Positions 1 through 8,610 of a DNA stretch of 64,000 nt are shown piece by piece (within the stretch, counting starts at the first letter, position 1; each line of letters begins with the position of its first letter). The stretch comes from Sphingomonas faeni. Lineage in GTDB: Bacteria; Pseudomonadota; Alphaproteobacteria; Sphingomonadales; Sphingomonadaceae. The DNA is taken from positions 62,001 through 126,000 of the forward strand of contig NZ_JALPNF010000003.1 of NCBI RefSeq assembly GCF_023195535.1. Direction: 5' to 3'. The position numbers and the translations under genes are program-made. The notes beneath the pieces were generated by a model, which was not told the DNA's origin, ran no database searches, and saw only the letters and a list, made by a program, of their open reading frames with translations.

Positions 1-425
1 TCGAGCCCGACGCGGCCTATTTCGGCGAGAAGGATTATCAGCAACTGGCGGTGATCCGGCGGTTCGTAGCGGATCTCGATTTCGCGATCGATATCGTCGG
101 GGTGCCGACGCAGCGCGATGACGATGGCTTGGCGATGTCGTCGCGTAACATCTATCTCGACGATGAGCAGCGCAAGCAGGCAGTCGCCTTACCGCGCGCC
201 CTGGGCGTCGCCGCCCGGGCGATCGCGAGGGGGGAGGACGTCGAGTCGGTGCTGGACGATGCGCGGACGACGTTGGTCGGGGCGGGGTTCACGATCGACT
301 ACGTTGCTTTGGCCGATGCCGAGACGCTGGCGGAGAACCCGGCGGCGGATCGCCCGCGGCGATTGCTGGCGGCGGCGCGAATGGGCTCGACGCGGTTGAT
401 CGACAACATCGCGATAGAGTTGTAA
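1..425 (+). CDS. panC: Pantothenate synthetase, C-terminal part (5' end outside window)
   Basis: This is the 3' part of panC; the reading frame is open from base 3. The enzyme joins pantoate and beta-alanine using ATP in the cytoplasm, the last step of vitamin B5 synthesis. The visible part has the family signature DGLAMSSRNIYL (near positions 120-155) in the nucleotide-binding region, preceded by FGEKDYQQL, another conserved PanC block. It ends with the usual C-terminal domain carrying IDYVALADAETL and a terminal RLIDN stretch. About half of a normal protein of roughly 280 residues is present. The stop is TAA at 423-425. The identification is firm; only the truncation limits it. Confidence 0.95.
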   Translation, partial: EPDAAYFGEKDYQQLAVIRRFVADLDFAIDIVGVPTQRDDDGLAMSSRNIYLDDEQRKQAVALPRALGVAARAIARGEDVESVLDDARTTLVGAGFTIDYVALADAETLAENPAADRPRRLLAAARMGSTRLIDNIAIEL

Positions 426-435
426 AAAACGAGCG

Positions 436-451
436 TTAACCCATTAACCAT
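436..451 (+). promoter_or_regulatory. Possible CtrA-type site (TTAACCCATTAACCAT)
   Basis: Two TTAACC-like half-sites lie 8 bases apart in an otherwise GC-rich gap of 77 bases between panC and the Sel1-type gene. CtrA of alphaproteobacteria binds TTAA-N7-TTAA or half-sites such as TTAACCAT. The spacing here is shorter than the full consensus, so only the half-site match is good. Regulation of the downstream gene is inferred. Confidence 0.35.
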
Positions 452-502
452 TTCGTAGCGGGAATCGCCGCAATCTGTCCCCACGAACATTGGGGGCAAA
501 CC

Positions 503-799
503 ATGCGTAGCAATCTCAAGAGCGCGAATTTCATGATCGAACGCCGTCTGGCGGATGCCGCGCGCGGCGATGGCCGGGCGTGTTACGATCTGGGGATGGT
601 GTATTCGACGGGGACGTCGGGCGTCGTCCTCGACCTGATCGAGGCGCATAAGTGGTTCAACCTGGCGGCGGTGTCGGGGAACATCGCGGCGCAGGAATGC
701 CGTGCGGAGATCGCCGAGGACATGACCGCGCGGGAAATCTCGGTGGCGCAGCGCGCCGCGCGGGATTGGATGCAGCTGACACAACGGCGGGCTGCTTAA
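503..799 (+). CDS. Small Sel1-repeat-type protein
   Basis: A 98-residue cytoplasmic protein with no signal peptide or membrane segment. The central part (ACYDLGMVYSTGTSG, then DLIEAHKWFNLAAVSGN and AAQECRAEI) matches the Sel1/TPR-like pattern of paired helices with conserved G-x-x-Y and A-x-x-W-x-x-x-A positions, giving about one and a half to two repeats. Sel1 proteins act as scaffolds in protein-protein contacts; the partner is unknown here. The ATG at 503 follows the CtrA-like motif by about 50 bases. It is not obviously coupled to panC. The gene is very probably real; its role cannot be read from the sequence. Confidence 0.8.
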   Translation: MRSNLKSANFMIERRLADAARGDGRACYDLGMVYSTGTSGVVLDLIEAHKWFNLAAVSGNIAAQECRAEIAEDMTAREISVAQRAARDWMQLTQRRAA

Positions 800-810
800 G
801 CTAGCTTCTC

Positions 811-938
811 GATCCTCCCCCGCCAGGGGGAGGTGGCTGGCACTTGCCAGACGGAGGTGGCGGTAAGCGACGACCTCTGTTCCGTGTCCTCCCCCTCCGT
901 CACCTTCGGTGCCACCTCCTCCTGGCGGGGGAGGATCG
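811..938. repeat. Palindromic intergenic repeat, family A, copy 1
   Basis: The element starts with GATCCTCCCCCGCCAGGGGG and ends with a near reverse complement of that arm, CCTGGCGGGGGAGGATC. A GACGGAGG block near the left and a CCCCTCCGTC-type block near the right form inner arms. Closely similar elements lie at 3750-3878 and 49374-49498. This one fills the gap between the convergent Sel1-type gene and topA, so its hairpin arms may also end transcription. Confidence 0.85.
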
Positions 939-943
939 AGCGT

Positions 944-3562
944 TCAGGCTTCCGCTTTCTTCTTTGGAGCGGCTTTCTTGGCGGGGGCCTTTTTGGCTGG
1001 TGCCTTCTTCGCTGGAGCCTTGGCCTCTGCCGCGTCCTTCGCTACTGCTGTCTTGGCTGAGGCCTTCTTTGCCGCCGGTTTCTTGGCAGGCGCTTTCTTC
1101 TTCTTCGTCGCCGGGGCCGCGGCAGCGCGCGCGTCGATCAGCGAGGCGGCTTCCTCCAGCGTCAGCTGGTCCTTCTCGATCGACTTGGGCAGCGTCGCGT
1201 TGGTCGTGCCGTCGGTGACGTACGCACCGTAACGCCCCTCCATCAGCTTGATCTCGGCCTCGGTGCGAGGATGGTTCCCGAGTATCTTCAACGGGGCCTG
1301 TGCGCCGCGCTGCTGGCGACCACCACCGGCGGCGGCTTCGGCGAGCTTCACCACGGCCGCGTTCATCCCCGTCTCGAACACGTCGGCGGTCGAGGTAAGC
1401 CGCGCGTATTTGCCCGCGTGCTTGAGATACGGACCATAGCGGCCGATCGCCGCGGTGATCGGCTCGCCGGTTTCGGGATGCGTGCCGATGGTCCGCGGCA
1501 GCGACAGCAGTTTCAGCGCCCATTCGAGATCGAGTTCGCCGATATCCTTCGGGATCGACGCCATTTTCCGCGCCTCGCCTTCGCCGATCTGGATGTACGG
1601 GCCGAACCGTCCCGACTTGCGCTCGACCGGCAGGTTCGTCTCCGGATCGACGCCGAGCGTCGACGGGCCCGCATCCGCCTCGGCGTCGCCGCCGGGCTGC
1701 GCGAAGCGGCGCGTGTATTTGCACTCGGGGTAGTTCGAGCACGCGATGAACGCGCCGAACTTGCCGCCGCGCAGCGCGAGCTGGCCCTCGCCGCAATTCG
1801 GGCAGAGCCGCGGATCGCCGCCGTCAGCCTTGGCCGGGAACAGGTAGGGCGCGAGGAAGGTGTCGAGTTCGGCGGTGATCGCGGAGGGCTGCTGCTCCAT
1901 CACCTCGTTGGTGCGCGGCTTGAAGTCGCGCCAGAACGCGTCGAGCACCGACTGCCACTGCGCACGGCCGCCGGAGACGTCGTCGAGTTCCTCCTCGAGT
2001 TCGGCGGTGTAGTCGTAGCCGACATATTTCTCGAAGAAGCGCTCGAGGAACGCCGTCACGAGACGCCCGCTCTCCTCGGCGAAGAAGCGGTTCTTCTCGA
2101 TGCGGACGTACGCGCGGTCCTTCAGCGTCTTGATGATCGACGCATAGGTGGACGGGCGGCCGATGCCGAGCTCCTCCATGCGCTTGACCAGCGAGGCTTC
2201 GGAGAAGCGCGGCGGTGGCTGGGTGAAATGCTGCTCGGCGTCGACCTTCTTCTTGGCGGGCGCATCGCCTTCGCGCATCCGTGGCAGGCGACGGGCATCC
2301 TCGTCGGCCGAGTCGTCCGACCCTTCCTCATACAGCGCGAGGTAGCCGGGGAAGAGCACGACCTGGCCGGTGGCGCGCAGGATGTTGCGGCCGGTACCGT
2401 CGGCCATCTCAACCGTGGTGCGCTCCATGCGGGCGGACGCCATCTGGCTGGCCAGCGCGCGCTTGAAGATCAGGTCGTAGAGGCGCGCGTGATCGCCGCC
2501 GCCGGCCTTGTCCTTGCCGAAGTCGGTCGGGCGGATCGCTTCGTGCGCTTCCTGCGCGTTCTTCGCCTTCGACTGGTATTGGCGTGGCTTGTCGGGGACA
2601 TAGCTCGCGTCGAAGCGGTTCGCGACGGCGAGGCGCGCGGCGCTGATCGCGCTGCTGTCCATCTGCACGCCGTCGGTACGCATATAGGTGATCGCGCCGT
2701 CCTCGTAGAGGCCCTGCGCGATCCGCATCGTATGATCGGCGGAGAAACCAAGTTTCCGCGATGCCTCCTGCTGCAAGGTCGACGTCGTGAAGGGCGGCGG
2801 CGGGTTGCGACCGGCGGGCTTGGTCTCGACCGACTGGACCGAGAAATTGCCATCAAGCACCGCCTGCTTGGCGCGCAGGGCATCGCCCTCGTTACCGATC
2901 GAGAGGCGGTCGAGCTTGTTGCCCTCGAACTGCGTGAGGCGCGCGGTGAACGCGGTGCCGTCATGCTCCATATCGGCCGTCACCGACCAATATTCCTGCG
3001 GCTTGAAGACGTCGATCTCGCGCTCGCGCTGGACGATCAGGCGGAGCGAGACGGACTGGACGCGACCGGCGGACTTGGCACCGGGCAGCTTGCGCCACAG
3101 CACCGGCGAGAGCGTAAAGCCGACCAGATAATCGAGCGCACGGCGGGCGCGGTAGGCATCGATCAGATCGTCGTCGAGCTCGCGCGGGTTCTTCATCGCC
3201 TCGGTGACGGTCGCCTTGGTGATCGCGTTGAAGGTGACTCGCTCGACCTCCTTGGGCAGTGCCTTCCGCGCGCGCAGCACCTCGCGGACGTGCCACGAGA
3301 TCGCTTCGCCCTCGCGATCCGGATCGGTCGCGAGGATCAGGCGGTCGGCGAGCTTGGCGAGATCGGTGATCGCCTTCAGCTGCTTCGACTTGTCCGCGTA
3401 ATTCTCCCACGTCATCGCGAACGCATCGTCGGGATCGACCGAACCGTCCTTGGGCGGCAGGTCGCGGACATGGCCGTAGCTGGCCAGGACGCGGTAATCG
3501 CTGCCCAGATACTTCTCGATGGTTTTGGCCTTGGCAGGCGATTCGACGATGACAAGCTGCAT
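944..3562 (-). CDS. topA: DNA topoisomerase I
   Basis: An 872-residue type IA topoisomerase that relaxes negative supercoils through a transient 5'-phosphotyrosine link. The N-terminus MQLVIVESPAKAKTIEKYLG opens the Toprim domain, with the metal-binding DPDREGE near residues 78-84. The catalytic tyrosine is Tyr293 in AITYMRTDG. A four-cysteine zinc finger (CPNCGEG...CSNYPEC) lies near residues 588-614, followed by further C-terminal repeat domains (GRYGPYLKH, GRYGAYVTD). The last 55 or so residues are a Lys/Ala/Pro tail with repeated APAKK units, common in high-GC bacteria and probably DNA-binding. An in-frame upstream ATG exists, but the ATG at 3562 gives the canonical start. No dprA neighbour is seen on either side. 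Confidence 0.97.
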   Translation of the reverse strand: MQLVIVESPAKAKTIEKYLGSDYRVLASYGHVRDLPPKDGSVDPDDAFAMTWENYADKSKQLKAITDLAKLADRLILATDPDREGEAISWHVREVLRARKALPKEVERVTFNAITKATVTEAMKNPRELDDDLIDAYRARRALDYLVGFTLSPVLWRKLPGAKSAGRVQSVSLRLIVQREREIDVFKPQEYWSVTADMEHDGTAFTARLTQFEGNKLDRLSIGNEGDALRAKQAVLDGNFSVQSVETKPAGRNPPPPFTTSTLQQEASRKLGFSADHTMRIAQGLYEDGAITYMRTDGVQMDSSAISAARLAVANRFDASYVPDKPRQYQSKAKNAQEAHEAIRPTDFGKDKAGGGDHARLYDLIFKRALASQMASARMERTTVEMADGTGRNILRATGQVVLFPGYLALYEEGSDDSADEDARRLPRMREGDAPAKKKVDAEQHFTQPPPRFSEASLVKRMEELGIGRPSTYASIIKTLKDRAYVRIEKNRFFAEESGRLVTAFLERFFEKYVGYDYTAELEEELDDVSGGRAQWQSVLDAFWRDFKPRTNEVMEQQPSAITAELDTFLAPYLFPAKADGGDPRLCPNCGEGQLALRGGKFGAFIACSNYPECKYTRRFAQPGGDAEADAGPSTLGVDPETNLPVERKSGRFGPYIQIGEGEARKMASIPKDIGELDLEWALKLLSLPRTIGTHPETGEPITAAIGRYGPYLKHAGKYARLTSTADVFETGMNAAVVKLAEAAAGGGRQQRGAQAPLKILGNHPRTEAEIKLMEGRYGAYVTDGTTNATLPKSIEKDQLTLEEAASLIDARAAAAPATKKKKAPAKKPAAKKASAKTAVAKDAAEAKAPAKKAPAKKAPAKKAAPKKKAEA

Positions 3563-3749
3563 GGGGAAACCGGGGTCCTTACGTGTACGCGTACGAGGGT
3601 GGCGGCGTCGGGGTGGCCGCGTCAACCCGGGGACGATCCGGAATGACGTGCATCAAGTGCCGTCGCAGTGACCGGTTTTCCAGAGGGGGCGGTTAATCTC
3701 CGAGGGGAATTGGTTGTCGGGGGCGGGATTCAAAGTGTCGAAACCGAAC

Positions 3750-3878
3750 GATCCTCCCCTCGCAAGGGGGTAGGTGTCGCCGTAGGTGACGGAGGGGGAG
3801 GATACAGAACATCGGTTTCGCTTTCCTCCCCCTCCGTCTGGCAAGCACCAGCCACCTCCCCCTGGCGGGGGAGGATCG
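3750..3878. repeat. Palindromic intergenic repeat, family A, copy 2
   Basis: This copy has the same architecture as 811-938: a GATCCTCCCC arm at the left, GGTGACGGAGGGGGAGGA in the middle, then CCTCCCCCTCCGTCTGGCAA and a closing CCTGGCGGGGGAGGATCG arm. It lies just beyond the stop codon of the siderophore receptor gene, upstream of topA. It is closest to the copy at 49374-49498, with which it shares the GTAGGTGACGG/GAAGGTGACGG core. Confidence 0.85.
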
Positions 3879-3889
3879 TAAGGGTGGGG

Positions 3890-6052
3890 TCAGAAGCGGT
3901 AGCCGATCGTCGCCTGGACGGTGCGGCGGTTGCCGTACCAGCACCAGTTATAGTTGGCGAAGCACGACGTCAGATACTTCTTGTCGAAGATGTTGGCGCC
4001 GTTGACCGCGAGGCTGAGTCCGCGCAGCGACGGCGCGAACTTCTCCAGGTCGTACCGCACCAGCGCATCGTACACGGTGTAGGAGGGGCTGTTGCGGCCC
4101 TCGGTTTCGCCCGGCGTGACGCCGGCATAGACCTGGTCGACATGGCGCATCGCCCCGCCGATCGTCAGCCCCGCGAGCGCACCCTCGGGCGGGGTCCAGT
4201 CGAGCGCAAGCGTCGTCCCGCCGCGTCCGACGGTTTCCAGCCCGCGCCCGATGCGCGACGGATCGTTCGCGTCCTGCGTGACCTTGACCCGCTGGCGGCT
4301 ATAGGCGACGCGGGCATTGAAGCCGTAGGGCAGCGGCGCGGTGCCCTCGAACTCGACACCCTGCGAGCGGACCTTGCCGGTCTGCGTCGACACCGAGAAG
4401 GTCGGCGTCGAGGTCAGCACGTTGGTCTGATCGATCCGGAACCAGGCGCCCGACAACAGGATGGGCGTGCCCGGAACGCTGAACTTGGCGCCGGCTTCGA
4501 GCTGCTTGCCGAGTGACGGATCGGCGATGCCGAAACTCCCGTCGGGACGCAGCACGGTGCCGCCCTGCTGTTCGAACGAGGTCGAATAGCTGACATACGG
4601 CGCCAGCCCGAACGGCAGCGTGTAGAGCGCGGCGGCACGGTAGGTGAACTTCTCGTCGTGCTTGACGCCGAGATCGATCTGCTCTGCCCGGGCCCAGTCC
4701 TGGCGCCCGCTGAGGACGACACGGAGATCACCGAGCGCCATCTGGTCCTGGGCATACAGCCCTTGCTGGCGCTGGCGGATCGCGGTGTAACCCGCAAACG
4801 GATCGGGCACTGCCGCGGGGGTCCGCGGGACCGTCACGGTGCCGTAGACTGGCGCGTAGCCGTTCAGTGAGGGGGCCGATCCGAACGCGAAGTCTTCGAT
4901 CGAATGCGCGACCTGGCGATCGACGCCGAACAGCAGCGTGTGCTTGATCGGTCCGGTCTGGACGGTGCCGGTCAGCTGGTTGTCGAACGTCCAGTTGTTG
5001 AGCTGCTCGCGCGTCGCGTAGGATGCGCGGAGATAGGTCTGCTGGGTCGGATCGGTCGCGTCGAGGCCGCCGGCGGTGTAGATCAGGCCGAGGTTCGCCT
5101 TCACATACTGGTACCGGCCCGACGAGCGGAACGCCCAGCCGCCGCCGAAATCATGGCGGAAGATGTACGTGAGCGCGGCCTGTTCGCGGCTGAAGCGGTT
5201 GCCCTCCTCGCCGCCGTCGAAGCTGGTCGGGAGCTTGCCATTGGGGTTCGTCAGCAACGTGCCGCTGGCCGGAAACACGCCGTAGGTGCCGTTGTGCGGA
5301 TCGTGCGAATAGGTGCCGAGCAGCGTGAAGCTGGTCGTGCTGCCCGCGCCCGCGGTTACCGCGGCGGAGACCGTCTGGCGCGCGCGCTTGCCGAACTTCT
5401 GCTGGGTGTCGGCACCGTTGGCGCTGCCGTTGATCCGCCACAAGACGCCTTCGCCCGCACGGCCGCCGAGATCGGCATCGACGCGGTAGAGATCGTAATT
5501 GCCGTAGGTGCCGCTGATCGCGCCGTACAGCGGCTGATCGAGCGGCAGCTTGCTCGATTCGGCGACAAGGCCGCCCGGGCTCGACTGGCCGTAGAGCACG
5601 GAGGCGGGGCCCTTGATGACCTCGATCCGGTCGAGCCGCGACACGTCGACCTGCGGCACCGCATAGCCGGATGGGCTGCCGAACTGCTTCAGCCCGTCGA
5701 GATAGACCGGCGCGTCGAACCCGCGCAGCTTGAACTGGTCGTAGACTTCCGCGCTGGCCCCGCGCGTCTCCGGGGTAACGCCGGCGACGAAGCGCAGTGC
5801 CTGGTTGAGGTTCTGCAGGCTGCGACCGGCGATGTCGTCGCTGGTGATGACGCTGATCGACTGCGGCGTTTCGGCGAGCGGGGTGTCCGTCTTGGTGCCC
5901 GACGACGCCTGGCTGCGTGCATGCTGCCCGGTGACGACGACGATTCCGGTATCGGCGGTCGTCATCCCTGCGTCTGTCGCGGTTTGTGCCAGGCCGGGCG
6001 CTGCTGTCGTTGCCGAGGCCAGCAGGACGGCTATGCCGAAACGTCGTGTCAT
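3890..6052 (-). CDS. TonB-dependent siderophore receptor
   Basis: A 720-residue outer-membrane receptor for ferric siderophores. A signal peptide ends near LAQ (residue 23), a TonB-box-like GIVVVTGQ follows, then a plug domain. The plug carries ETPQSISVITSDDI, the LRGFDAPVYLDGLKQ segment and the IEVIKGPASVLYGQSSPGGLV block, which are typical of the FhuA/FpvA group. The rest is a 22-strand beta barrel ending in a terminal aromatic residue (IGYRF). The ATG at 6052 lies about 37 bases downstream of a strong Fur box at 6089-6103, so iron repression is likely. The cognate siderophore cannot be told from sequence; no siderophore synthesis or FecIR genes are nearby. Confidence 0.93.
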   Translation of the reverse strand: MTRRFGIAVLLASATTAAPGLAQTATDAGMTTADTGIVVVTGQHARSQASSGTKTDTPLAETPQSISVITSDDIAGRSLQNLNQALRFVAGVTPETRGASAEVYDQFKLRGFDAPVYLDGLKQFGSPSGYAVPQVDVSRLDRIEVIKGPASVLYGQSSPGGLVAESSKLPLDQPLYGAISGTYGNYDLYRVDADLGGRAGEGVLWRINGSANGADTQQKFGKRARQTVSAAVTAGAGSTTSFTLLGTYSHDPHNGTYGVFPASGTLLTNPNGKLPTSFDGGEEGNRFSREQAALTYIFRHDFGGGWAFRSSGRYQYVKANLGLIYTAGGLDATDPTQQTYLRASYATREQLNNWTFDNQLTGTVQTGPIKHTLLFGVDRQVAHSIEDFAFGSAPSLNGYAPVYGTVTVPRTPAAVPDPFAGYTAIRQRQQGLYAQDQMALGDLRVVLSGRQDWARAEQIDLGVKHDEKFTYRAAALYTLPFGLAPYVSYSTSFEQQGGTVLRPDGSFGIADPSLGKQLEAGAKFSVPGTPILLSGAWFRIDQTNVLTSTPTFSVSTQTGKVRSQGVEFEGTAPLPYGFNARVAYSRQRVKVTQDANDPSRIGRGLETVGRGGTTLALDWTPPEGALAGLTIGGAMRHVDQVYAGVTPGETEGRNSPSYTVYDALVRYDLEKFAPSLRGLSLAVNGANIFDKKYLTSCFANYNWCWYGNRRTVQATIGYRF

Positions 6053-6088
6053 GGGATCCCTTTCGTAATCCGGCTCGGCTACCGTTCA

Positions 6089-6103
6089 TGATAACTATTA
6101 TCA
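6089..6103. promoter_or_regulatory. Fur box
   Basis: The sequence TGATAACTATTATCA is a 6-3-6 perfect palindrome and matches the 7-1-7 Fur core TGATAATnATTATCA at all but one defined position. It sits 36 bases upstream of the siderophore receptor start on the minus strand and 144 bases upstream of a small plus-strand gene, so it could control both. Confidence 0.8.
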
Positions 6104-6247
6104 ATAGCGAATATGGCACGGGGTGATCGGCGCCGTAACCTGTGATATCGGCGCATCACTTTGCGCGGTTATGCCGGGCGACTTGCACAGCCGACGGTTC
6201 GGCATCACCACGGGCCGGGATCGTCGGGCAGATGGAACAGACAGGTC

Positions 6248-6619
6248 ATGAACGAACGGAATTTGGCTGTAGAGATCGCGACGGCGGGCGATGCCGCATG
6301 GTTCGCGAAAGAACTGTCCCGCCGATTGCGGATCCGCAACATGGTGCCGGGCGAGTTTCCCGATGTCACCGGCCCGGCGCCGGTCGGGATGGCGTGGCGG
6401 ACGATCGTGCTGGAAGCACAACCTGGAGCGCGGAGCCGTCAGGCGATCGCGTTGTCGATCGGCACGTCGCTGGAGGCGCTGGACGACGACGCACTCTACG
6501 CGTTGTTCGTCCAGGTCGCGCCAGCGGGAGCACGCGCAATGATTGCCCGGCTTCGAAAGCTCAAAATGCCCGACTCCACCGCCGCTCTGGCTGCCCCGGC
6601 ACGACCCGCGGACGGCTAA
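6248..6619 (+). CDS. Hypothetical protein, 123 aa, divergent from siderophore receptor
   Basis: I do not recognise this family. The 123-residue product begins MNERNLAVEIATAGDAAWFAKELSR and has amphipathic, well-balanced composition with no signal peptide or membrane segment. The second half (ALDDDALYALFVQVAPAGARAMIARLRKL) looks helical. An upstream in-frame ATG at 6161 would add an unnatural His/Arg-rich leader, so the ATG at 6248 was chosen. It is divergently placed to the TonB receptor with a Fur box between them, which hints at iron-regulated expression, but this is inference. The opposite-strand frame has poor composition and is treated as a shadow. Confidence 0.55.
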   Translation: MNERNLAVEIATAGDAAWFAKELSRRLRIRNMVPGEFPDVTGPAPVGMAWRTIVLEAQPGARSRQAIALSIGTSLEALDDDALYALFVQVAPAGARAMIARLRKLKMPDSTAALAAPARPADG

Positions 6620-6785
6620 GATTTCGGGGATGCCTGGTTCCCGCGGTCGACCACGGTGCGCGACGGACATGATTTGGACACATATCGGACCAAGCGAGCC
6701 TGACGCGTGACGGACCGTGCTTCCGCTTCGAGGATCTGATGCTAGCTTATCGTCAGCGATGCGCGCCGAATGGCGCTGCGTCCTT

Positions 6786-6832
6786 GGCGCCCCACCCGGA
6801 TACGAGAGTGTCGCACGGACGGGTGGGGCGCC
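6786..6832. repeat. 13-bp perfect inverted repeat
   Basis: GGCGCCCCACCCG at 6786-6798 is repeated as its exact reverse complement at 6820-6832, around a 21-base spacer. It lies in the 344-base gap between the small gene ending at 6619 and the antiporter. No T-tract follows, so it may be a stem in an untranslated RNA, a weak terminator or a protein site. I see no gene in this gap. Confidence 0.6.
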
Positions 6833-6903
6833 ATCGTTCACCAAAAGTTTACCAAGTGGCGGCATAGCGGCGGCAGAGGAGTCGCCTAGTAACGCGTACC
6901 TTC

Positions 6904-6944
6904 TGCGCTCCGCCGGTTTCAGTCACACGGACAGGCGGAGCGCA
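6904..6944. terminator. Possible terminator of the antiporter gene
   Basis: TGCGCTCCGCC at 6904-6914 and its exact reverse complement at 6934-6944 form an 11-bp stem with a 19-base loop. It begins 20 bases beyond the stop codon of the minus-strand antiporter gene. The stem lacks a clear poly-T tail, so the terminator call is tentative. Confidence 0.4.
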
Positions 6945-6963
6945 AATCCTCGCTCGGTCGGCG

Positions 6964-8610
6964 CTATGCAAGTCCCTGGCGCGACAGCCGCGCATCGATC
7001 AGGTCGAGCTCTCGGCCCAATTGCTCCGCCAGCGTCACGCCGATTTCCCGCCGTCTCGCCAGATCGAAGATCGCGTTGCGCTCTGCGCGAACCGCGGCAA
7101 GGCGCATATCGCGTTCGATCGGTGCATCGGCCTGACCGGTGCGATCTTCCGGCAGCGTCGCCAAGCTGTCGATCCGTTCCCGGTATTGATCCATCAGCCG
7201 CGCGGCGATGTCGGTGAACCGGTCCGGATCGTCACGGCCCTCCGCCATCTGGTGCTGGACGCGGTCGAGTTCGGCGATCGCGGCCTTGGCTGAAACCAGC
7301 CGAGCGCGGTCACGTGCCGCCGCCACGCCTTCGTCGGGCGGCAGGTTCAGGCCTCGTAGCAACAGTGGCAGGGCGATCGCGGCGATCACGAGCGACGACA
7401 GGATCACGCCCGACGCGAGGAAGATCACCAAATCGCGCGCTGGGAATGGCGTCCCGTCGTTCAACGTCAGTGGCAGGGTCAGCGCGCCCGCCAACGTGAT
7501 CGCGCCGCGCGCACCAGCCGCGGACATTGCCGCAATGATTCGGCGTGGCGGGCTGACCGCTTCGTCGTTGCGGCGGCGTGCACGCAGCACGGTGAACTGC
7601 ATCGACACCCACACCCACGCATAGCGCAATACCGCCAGGCCGAGCACCACCGCAAAGACATAGATCGCCAGCCACCACGGGCTGACGTGCCCGGTGGTGG
7701 TCACCGTATCGCGCGCGCGGACGAACACTTCCGGTAATTGCTCACCGAGCAGGACGAAAATCACGCCGTTCAGCGTGAACTGCAGCATATCCCATACCGC
7801 GCGCCGACGAATCCGCGTGCCCGCCGCGACGCTGGTCGTTGCGCCGGTAAAGGTCATGGCGATCCCGGCGGCGGCGGCGGCCAGAACGCCCGAGGCATGA
7901 ACGTGCTCGGCGGCGAGGTAGGCGGCGAACGGGATCAGCAGGCTGACCAGGATGTTCGACCCGGTCTCGTCGCCGAACTGGCGCGCGAACGCCGCCTTGC
8001 TCGCGACGATCGCCCAAGTCACGCCGACACCGATCGCGACACCGGCAAGCGCCATCCACGCGAAGGTCAGTGTGGCCTCGCCGAGCGAAAAGCTACCGGT
8101 CAGCACCGCAGCGATCGCGAACCGCACGCAGACGAGCCCGGAGGCGTCGTTCAGCAGCGCTTCGCCCTCCAATATGTGCATCATCCGCTTCGGGATCGGT
8201 GCTTTTTGCGCGACCGCCGACACCGCGATCGGATCGGTCGGCGACACGACCGCCGCCAGCGCGAACGCGACGCCGAGCGGCATTGTCGGGATCAGCCAGT
8301 GGATGAACAGCCCCATGCCCAGAACCGTGAGGAAGACGAGCCCGAGCGCCAGCCCGAGCACCGCGCCGCGATCACGAAACAGCTCGTCCTTGGGGATTCT
8401 CCAGCCGTCCAGGAACAGCAAGGGCGGCACCAGCAGCAGGAAGAACAGCTCGGGATCGAGCTCGACGCGGACATGCGCGACCATCCCGATCAAGGCGCCG
8501 AGCGCGATCTGGACGAGCGGCCGCGGCAGTGCGGAGGGCAACATCCGCGACGCCATCCCGCTGATGACGACCGCGAGCAACAGGAACAGGCACAGGGTTA
8601 CGATCTGCAA
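6964..8610 (-). CDS. Na+/H+ antiporter, CPA1 family
   Basis: A 548-residue inner-membrane cation/proton antiporter. About twelve hydrophobic segments occupy residues 1 to about 420, and a soluble, charged C-terminal tail of roughly 130 residues (SAKAAIAELDRVQHQMAEGRDD and on) fits the bacterial NhaP/YjcE-type CPA1 group. Ion-binding motifs are visible: VVSPTDPIAVSAV near residue 125 and GEALLNDASGLV near residue 155, with the conserved aspartates. It probably exchanges Na+ (or K+) for H+ in pH and salt homeostasis. It appears monocistronic. Which cation it prefers cannot be decided from the sequence. Confidence 0.92.
   Translation of the reverse strand: MQIVTLCLFLLLAVVISGMASRMLPSALPRPLVQIALGALIGMVAHVRVELDPELFFLLLVPPLLFLDGWRIPKDELFRDRGAVLGLALGLVFLTVLGMGLFIHWLIPTMPLGVAFALAAVVSPTDPIAVSAVAQKAPIPKRMMHILEGEALLNDASGLVCVRFAIAAVLTGSFSLGEATLTFAWMALAGVAIGVGVTWAIVASKAAFARQFGDETGSNILVSLLIPFAAYLAAEHVHASGVLAAAAAGIAMTFTGATTSVAAGTRIRRRAVWDMLQFTLNGVIFVLLGEQLPEVFVRARDTVTTTGHVSPWWLAIYVFAVVLGLAVLRYAWVWVSMQFTVLRARRRNDEAVSPPRRIIAAMSAAGARGAITLAGALTLPLTLNDGTPFPARDLVIFLASGVILSSLVIAAIALPLLLRGLNLPPDEGVAAARDRARLVSAKAAIAELDRVQHQMAEGRDDPDRFTDIAARLMDQYRERIDSLATLPEDRTGQADAPIERDMRLAAVRAERNAIFDLARRREIGVTLAEQLGRELDLIDARLSRQGLA

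Noticed and set aside
1271..3646. Long plus-strand open frame opposite topA
   Set aside because: It is the antisense of topA in a GC-rich genome; it is Arg/Asp/Leu-biased and has no recognisable domain.
6101..6865. Minus-strand 254-codon frame opposite the small iron-linked gene
   Set aside because: Arg-rich, crosses the Fur box and an inverted repeat; the plus-strand frame has better composition.
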